Shown here: piece after piece, positions 57,460 through 64,000 of the stretch | How positions within the stretch are numbered: position 1 is the first letter of the stretch | Layout: each line of letters starts with the position of its first letter | DNA from: Rhodamnia argentea | Lineage: Eukaryota > Streptophyta > Magnoliopsida > Myrtales > Myrtaceae | Direction: 5' to 3' | Length of the DNA stretch: 64,000 bases | NCBI RefSeq assembly: GCF_020921035.1 | Contig: NC_063155.1 | Coordinates: 30,869,294 to 30,933,293 of the forward strand | Notes under the pieces: model-generated | Seen by the model: the letters and a program-made list of their open reading frames with translations, nothing else | What the model was told of the DNA's origin: nothing | The model's database searches: none | Program-made: the position numbers and the translations under genes

Positions 57460-60400
57460 ATGTCCCACAGAGAAGACAGAGGAAAAAGAAAAAGGAGGTC
57501 TGAGGTGGAGGAGTATGAAGATCGTTATTATCAAGAATTGAAGGGACATACCATCAGGATTAAAGTTTCAGATTTACTTTATAAGTGCCCATACTGCAGA
57601 AGTGCACAAAGGCGTGATTATCTCTTTGAGGATCTTTTAAAGCACGCCTCACGCATATCTAAGGATTCAAAAGGGATAAGTAATAAAGAGATTGCCAAGC
57701 ACTTAGCGTTGGAGAGATACCTAAGAAAGTACTTCTCTACGAAAGTTAATGCCGATCATTCCACGAACATAAGACTCTCGTCAGCTAAGAACGATCAGCA
57801 GTCAAGACTCTCTTCAGATAAGAACCATCAGAACCATCAGCAGTTAAGACTCTCTTCAGCTGACAATGATCAGAAGGATCAACAGTTAAAACTCTCTTCA
57901 GATAAGAAAGATCAGCAGTTAAGACTATCTTCAGCTGAGAACGATCGGCAGTTAAGACTTTCTTCAGCTAAGAATGATCAGCAGTTTGTCTGGCCCTGGA
58001 TGGGTGTGATTGCGAACATTAAGACTGTAGTTAAGGACGGAAGATATGTTGGGGAGAGTGGGAGCAAACTCAGGGAGGAGTTGGAAAAGAAAGGATTCAA
58101 CCCTGTGAGGGTCCAGACCTTATGGAACTACCGGGGTCATTCGGGACTAGCAATTGTTGAGTTTAATAAGGACTGGGTGGGCTTCTGTAACGCGATAGCT
58201 TTTGAGAAAAGTTATGAGATTGAGCACTGTGGGAAGAGGGACTTTTATGTCTCTAAGGACAGGGGGGACAAGACGTTTGGTTGGTTGGCATATGATGATG
58301 ATTACTATTCAAAAGGCATACTGGGAGACCACCTTAGAAAGAAAGGGCACTTGCGAACTTTGTCCGATAAAGAGGCAGAAGAACAACGCAAACGGTCAAT
58401 GCTTGTTGCTGACTTACAGAAGACGTTGGAGCACAAGAGCTCGCGACTTCTGGAGATAGAGAGCAAGTACGAAGAAACAAAGCATTCCCTCGACAATTTA
58501 GTGACACAAAAGGATGAAATGCTGAGGGCTCATAATGAAGGTATAATGTGTTTTTTGGGAAATGAGAACTGGCAAAGAATTGTCTTATGAACTGACTCTT
58601 TCTTTTCCTTCTTGCTAGAAATAAGAAAGATGCAGCAGAATGCCCGCAATAATCTCGAGAAGATATACCTGGAACATGACAAGGTGACGCTGCATTTGCA
58701 AGCTCAAAAACACGAGCTTCAGCAGCGGGAAGAAGAGTTGGAATTGCGAGAATTTCAAAATGAAGGCAAGAGGGCAAAGCTTAGACATGATAAGGAATTG
58801 GTATGAAGTTTCATCTATATGTTCTTTATCCATCTTCAGCTCACGCATAGACTCCAAAAAGGGTCAGTGCGGTTGATATTTGACCATAAATATCAAGTAA
58901 CTAGATCTCATTATGTCCAAACATCAAATAACAATTAAACAAGTTACCTCCATTCTAAGCATTCCTTTTGTGTATCAAACAAGAAACTGAATGCTTGGAA
59001 AAAAACTCAGAAAGTACTTGTTATTGACTAGGTTGGTAAGGGAAGCGGGAAATTAACATTCAAAGGCTCTTATAACCTGTGATGCCTAGAAATGGAAACC
59101 TGGAAATAAAAATGAAAAAACAAAAAACAAAATGGAAACTAGGAAATGAAAAAAAAAACAACCAACTGCACTAAAAGGAATGGAGAAGTAAATCTTTTAG
59201 TGCTGCCACACAAAAACTCAAAGTTTATTTGGTTTCAGGTTGAAAGGGCATTTTTGGAGCAGCAGAAAGCCGACAATAATTTATTGAGGCTGGCAGAAGA
59301 TCAGAAGGTTCTTGCTTGCTTTCTTTATATATATATATTTGCTTTTGACTGCTTAAGCAATAACTAGACTTGTGGCTCAATACCTTCCGCATTGCTATTA
59401 ATGGCAGAGAGAAAAGGAGAAACTTCACAGGAAAATTTTTTATCTCGAAAGAAAACTCGATGATAAACAATCTTTGGAATTGGAGATTGAGCGCATGAGA
59501 GGCGCTCTGCAAGTTATGAAACACATGGAGGATGATGAAGATGCGGACCTCAAACAGAAGATGAAGGAGATTGAGGAAAGTTTAAAGGAAAAGGAAGAAC
59601 AGATGGAGTACAATGAACAACTTAGTCAAGCACTCACTGTTCAGGAGCGGAAGACCAATGACGAATTGCAGGATGCTCGCAAGGAGCTGATTAAAGTATT
59701 ACTTTATTCCCTTGTCTGTAATTCAGGCACGTGTGGTGTGCATTGAACAATCATAGATCTTTGTCATGGACTCTTTGTGTGTGCATTTGCTTTCGCATCG
59801 AGGCATAACTTACTGTGCTGGACATTTGAACAGTTTGAAAGCTAATATAGTATGCATCGATTTTCCCGTTTCGAGAAATGCCAACCTTTGATCTGATAAT
59901 GAATTTTGAGCTGGCAGAAGTGATAATTTCGTTGCTCTACAGATTTTGGCGAAAAATGGTAGTAATGCCATGATCAGAGTAAAAAGGATGGGAGAACTTG
60001 ACAGCAAGCCGTTCCTCAGAGCAGCAAAAAGAAAGTGTGCCGCGGGAGAAGCAAATGTAAAGGCCACGATGCTCTGTTCTGAGTGGGAAGAACATCTCAG
60101 AGATTCGGACTGGTACCCCTTTAAGGTCATAACAGATGGAGAGCATCCCAAGGTATACTTTACACCCAACTAATGTTTCCAGCATTTCTCTTACATAGCA
60201 TTGTTGCCAATATTTATAGCAAGTTTATGTTGGTGAACATTCTTCTGCATTCTAGTACATTAATGGACTCTATGTTCTTTAGGAGGTTTCAATCTAATAT
60301 TCAGCTGTTCTTTTAAGTTGGTGCTTTTTTTCTGATCAACCTAATTGCAGACACCTAGAATGATCTTTTGTCACCCGATAGAAGAGTTGCAATTAATAGG

Positions 60401-60860
60401 AGCCTCTACTACTCCATGTTTGCATTTCAGTATGATTAGTTTGATGTCGTGGCTTCAAAAACGAAAGTTGGCTGATGCATTTTGTGTTGTGTCCATTTTA
60501 TGATAGCCAGCCATGACATGTAAATCTGTGTTAACCCTGACTGATTTTTACATATTGTAGTTTAGAAGCCTTTTCTGTCCATATTGGTGTCTCTCCTACT
60601 TCTCATAGTCTCTTTGTCATTTGGCTTCATAGGAAATTATCAATGAAGAAGATGAAAAGCTAAAAGCCCTTAAGGATGAGTACGGTGATGAGGTCTATAA
60701 GGCAGTATCGAAGGCCCTCGAAGAGCTGAACGAGTACAATGGCAGTGGCAGGTACACCGTGCCCGAGCTGTGGAATGTTAGAGAGGGAAGAAAAGCGTCT
60801 CTCAAAGAGGGAGTTGCTTACCTTCTCAAGCAATGGCAACCCCGGAAGAAAAAAAATTAG
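57460..60860 (+). CDS. XS/XH-domain protein, FDM/IDN2-like (RNA-directed DNA methylation)
   Basis: Six coding exons: 57460-58540, 58619-58800, 59239-59307, 59408-59695, 59943-60152 and 60633-60860, GT-AG, 685 residues. A non-coding leader exon probably ends at 56408 (CAACAAAG|GTGAGA) with a 1-kb leader intron to 57450; the start is nine bases after that acceptor. FDM/IDN2 proteins bind double-stranded RNA and support DRM2-directed DNA methylation. In order: zf-XS (YKCPYCRSAQ, C43, C46, H62); a repeated linker (105-175); XS domain from WPWMGVIANI through VGESGSKLREELEKKGFNP, LWNYRGHSGLAIVEFNKDW and FGWLAYDDDYYSKGILGDHL; a long coiled coil; and the XH domain (MGELDSKPFLRAAKRK, LCSEWEEHLRDSDWYPFKV, EIINEEDEKLKALKDEYGDE, LNEYNGSGRYTVPELWNVRE). 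The linker repeat is unusual. Confidence 0.94.
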
Positions 60861-63414
60861 AGGTATGAATTTTTTAGTAGCACTAAAGAATGGTTATTCG
60901 TGAAGCATCTGCTGCTTGAGTATACATTGAAAATTTTTGACCTGATATGCACGAAAGAGCTATAATACGAACAGTTAAAAAGAAAGAGATGGGGTGGGGG
61001 ACTATTCACCAGATTGCCACAAGTAGTTCTATGGTGTAGGCAAGTTCACACATATGTTGAAGCGGTGCAATATTTTTTAGTATTGCTTTTCTTCCCCCCC
61101 AAGTAAAGCTGGACACTCTTTCGGAGTATTAATGAAACATTGATCGATAGTTTATGTGCCAAACTTGCGTGTACTGCAAGCACAGACATTTGTATGGGCA
61201 TTGTTTTGATCATGCATTCAATTTTAAAGGTTCTTTTGCTGGATGCAGACTCTTAATGTACTCAGGTGGGGAGTTTGGCATCTTCATCCTACTTGTTGTG
61301 GATACACATCTCGTGATGCAGGTGTCGAGTACTGATATTTGATTTCTAATGCTGACTGCATGTAGACTCTTGAAGTAGAATTAGGCCATTTGAAGTAGGC
61401 TGTAGGCGTACATGCTGCTCCCTTCAATTAGACTAAAGGAGAAAGATGCAATCTTTCCTTCGACTTTGGCAGAAGCTCTCATGGAGACTTCATGAGATGC
61501 ATTTACAATTCGATTCCTCTCTGTCATAGAGGGTCGTCACTGCATCGTTTGCTATGTGCAGACCCCCACCCAAATTCTCAGTGGATGATGGTATTGCTGC
61601 GTTCTCTTAGATTTTGTGTCACATCTGTTCGAAATGATGTCAAGAATTCGTTTAGAAATGAGTGGCTTCTGGCTATGGTTTTCCAGATAATGCTCATCTA
61701 ATTGTAAGGTGTGGGATTGTGAATTCTGAGTGTGGCCTGCGTAGCCCTGCTTGGGAATCCTCAAATTCCTATTTTTCTTTGGTTGTCGTGTTTCTAAAAT
61801 TCTATGGAGGAATTCGTCTTCTGGAACTCGTCTTGGCCGATGAATTTCGAAGATGGAGAAAAGGATACTCATCCACGAGTGGATGAAATGGAACTTAAGC
61901 CGGAAACGAATTTCCTCATGCCTTGTAGTGACATGGGCACGCTATCAGGATTTCCAGAAATCAGGCTATTAGAGAAGGGTGGGGAGACGAACTTATCAGG
62001 AACTGATCTTACTTTCCTTATTGTTTGCCCCCTTACCATTAGCTCCATTAAGCATTTAAGGCCAACGAGGTCTCTTGTCCTAAACAGTTGGAACGGAACA
62101 AGGGTACGGAGAGACTTCGACTAATTAGTTTAAGTAGTCTTTGATTGGGCGCTTGAAAGCTGGATTCGGCTGGTTCGCCAAACTAAATTGACCGCAACAA
62201 TGGGGAGGAAAGACGGAGGAGGAAATAGTGGGGAAAGGTGAAAAGAGTAGGGAGTTGGGACTTTTGGGGGGGCATCCAATGTCGGAATCCGAAGGCGTTT
62301 GTCTCCATTGAAAAAAAGATAAAAAAAGAAAGGAAAAAAGGAAGAGGATACGGAAGAAAATTGGGCACTTTCACATGTGAAGAAAGCATTTAGGAGGACC
62401 CGACCCCACCCATGTGCAGCTTTGGTTCCCTCCATAAGATGTTTTTGGTCCTCTTCCTGATGTGACCCTTTTGGAATCATTTCGTGGAAAATAATTATAA
62501 CAAGCAATAATACTAGCAGAAATAATTTGAGAATCCCCCCTTTCTTTTATTACTCCCATGCCCTGCTTTTCTATCGAAATACTGTACATGCAGATGGATT
62601 CCGGGAAGCCGAAAGGGAAGGAAATACAAGTACCGTGTAATGTGATGTCCACGAACCCTCCTAGTAATTTCTACACACGCAAAACCTCAAATAGTAATAA
62701 TCTCTGAATTGCTGATAAGCTGCCTCCACTCAACATCTCCATTCGACAGAGTTGGATCGATTCGACAACCAACCACGGGACCTTCAATTGTTCTTGCCGT
62801 GGACCACAAAACGTATTGATGTGTGAACAGAGACATGTCCGGGACAGACATAGTTGCGTCAGACTTCAAAACAAAGGAAAGAACGCTAAAAAGGACAGTG
62901 GTGGAGGAGGACGAGGCAAACCAAATTGCATTCCAAATCCGACAGTAGGCTTGACTACATTACACTTGCTGGTTACATAATGTAGATAAATACAACCTAT
63001 AACCACATATATTTAATCTTAAATTACATGTACTCAAACTTGCTCGAGCATCACTTGTTACTGGTCAACTAGTACTTAGGTGCCATATGAGCTGCGGGCT
63101 ACGTGCTTGTGCAGCCGCCTCGTCAGCCTGGGCTTTCTCTCTCTAACTTTCCTCGTCCACTGCCAAACAATCCCCCACCCCACTCAACAATTCACCCAAA
63201 AAAAAAAAATAATAATAAAAAGCAGAAACGAAAAAAGACCCACCAATCAAAAAGTCAAAAGGTAGTCTGACTCTCTGTTCGCTTTTACGTTCCCCAACCA
63301 ACACCTTCGAGTTAAACATAAAAACGAGAAAAGGAGAAGCGGGGCATCTTCCGAACGGGATTTGGTAAAATGGCGCCATCCGCGGGGGCAAAACGGTGAA
63401 TAAAGGCCTGCTCC
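60861..63414. other. FDM-like 3' region and spacer
   Basis: After the 3' untranslated region comes the copied intron block at 61378-61699 (listed separately). The open frame at 61804-62124 has no known domain. From 62100 to 63414 I see no feature; the right end is the expansin 3' region. Confidence 0.4.
61378..61699 (+). repeat. Second copy of the FDM leader-intron block
   Basis: It matches 57105-57416 in order and direction: GAATTAGGCCATTTGAAGTA, AATGCAAT / GATGCAATC, TCAGTGGATGATGGT(C/A)TTGCTG, TTCTCTTAG, TGTGTCA(T/C)ATCTGTT(T/C)GAAA, GTTTAGAAATGA and GATAATGCTCATC / GATGATGCTCATC. The likeness stops before the coding exon, which is not present here. Confidence 0.8.
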
Positions 63415-63724
63415 TCAGACCCTGAAGTTCTTTCCAGTGAAGGTCTGACCGAACTGCCAGCCGGCGGGGACGATGTTCCAGGAGGTGGAGGAGCGCCGGT
63501 CGCTGGCGGCGACGCGAAAGGAGAGCGACTGACCGACCAGCACGGCGTTGGACTGCCAGTTCTGGCCCCAGTTGCGGCTCATGCTCATCCACCCGGTCCT
63601 CGACCCCTTCACGCTCACCCGCACGATGTCCCCGGCCCCCGCCACGTTCGAGATCAGCACCAGGTTGAAGTACCGGAACCCGTTGATGGTGAACCTTATC
63701 CCTCCCCGCTTCCGGCATGGCACC
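63415..63724 (-). CDS. Alpha-expansin, last exon (gene continues beyond the window)
   Basis: The exon starts after CAG at 63725-63727 and ends TGA at 63415. It encodes [79 protein letters not shown] and [14 protein letters not shown], the end of the first domain and the whole C-terminal cellulose-binding (CBM63) domain of alpha-expansins. These secreted proteins loosen cell walls without hydrolysis. The exons for the signal peptide and the Cys-rich six-stranded barrel with the HFD motif are not in 63725-64000, so they must lie past 64000 on the minus strand. Nothing in the visible part looks damaged. Confidence 0.95.
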
Positions 63725-64000
63725 CTGCGTAAATTCACGTCGAGAGAGCAAGGGCATTTCAGTCATTTGAAGGAACCAGCTTTTTCTCTCTTGAACTCTT
63801 TTTTCTCTTTTGCTCCCACTAGTCCACGAATCAGGCAACTCGTTTCGCGCAAAACCTGGCACAGCCACAGCGCTTGTCGTTGACTGTACCGTCTAGTCCA
63901 TTTATAGGTGAGAACACTCATTTCAACATTGTTGCCTCCGTTACAGAAAAGTTGCACAAGGTTCAAGTTTGAATATTCGACAGAGAAAAGTAAGAGATTC
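63725..64000 (-). other. Expansin intron (partial)
   Basis: No expansin-like frame exists here; it is best read as the intron before the last expansin exon, running off the window. Confidence 0.6.

Overview
This is a nuclear segment of a flowering plant, almost certainly a eudicot. It has intron-containing genes with plant-only families (fasciclin-like AGP, GH17-X8 glucanase, RLCK-VII kinases, plant metallothionein, FPF1, XS/XH-domain FDM protein, alpha-expansin), a pol III tRNA gene, and long AT-rich spacers filled with short non-autonomous transposons. The style of the transposons (AT-rich inverted arms around a GC-rich core) makes me think of Myrtales such as Eucalyptus, but that is a guess without a search.

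Layout. 0-1.6 kb: a minus-strand ENTH-domain (epsin-like) gene with intact splice sites but a one-base frameshift in exon 3. 2.3-5.3 kb: a Tourist-like MITE and a small LTR-type fossil. 6.2-9.4 kb: a minus-strand POL/PLL-type protein phosphatase 2C. 11.8-13.7 kb: a TIR element and a clean 200-bp hAT MITE. 16.5-17.7 kb: a minus-strand single-exon FLA4/SOS5-type fasciclin protein. 19.0-20.1 kb: a Mutator-like element. 23.1-25.8 kb: plus-strand mitochondrial-type Obg GTPase (OBGM). 27.1-27.6 kb: plus-strand metallothionein with a TATA box and G-box. 30.6-32.6 kb: minus-strand GH17 beta-1,3-glucanase with X8 module. 33-37 kb: repeat-rich. 39.7-42.7 kb: plus-strand PBL9/APK1A-like kinase, facing a minus-strand PCRK-like kinase at 43.8-46.2 kb. 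46.7-53.4 kb: a transposon bed with five or six MITE-sized elements, one nested in another, and a probable solo LTR. 54.9-55.3 kb: minus-strand FPF1-like gene. 55.84 kb: tRNA-Lys(UUU). 57.5-60.9 kb: plus-strand FDM/IDN2-like RNA-directed DNA methylation protein. 61.4-61.7 kb: a second copy of part of that gene's leader intron. 63.4-63.7 kb: last exon of a minus-strand alpha-expansin whose 5' exons lie beyond the window.

The genes do not form one pathway. Loose themes are the cell wall (FLA4, GH17-X8, expansin), immune and receptor signalling (two RLCK-VII kinases; the PLL phosphatase acts in receptor-kinase signalling) and silencing (FDM). I see no multi-gene system that looks undescribed. 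The most unusual signals are two ultrashort poly(T)-GGTCGG insertions flanked by target duplications, a tandem peptide repeat in the FDM linker, a duplicated leader-intron block downstream of FDM, and several transposon families with GC-rich cores.
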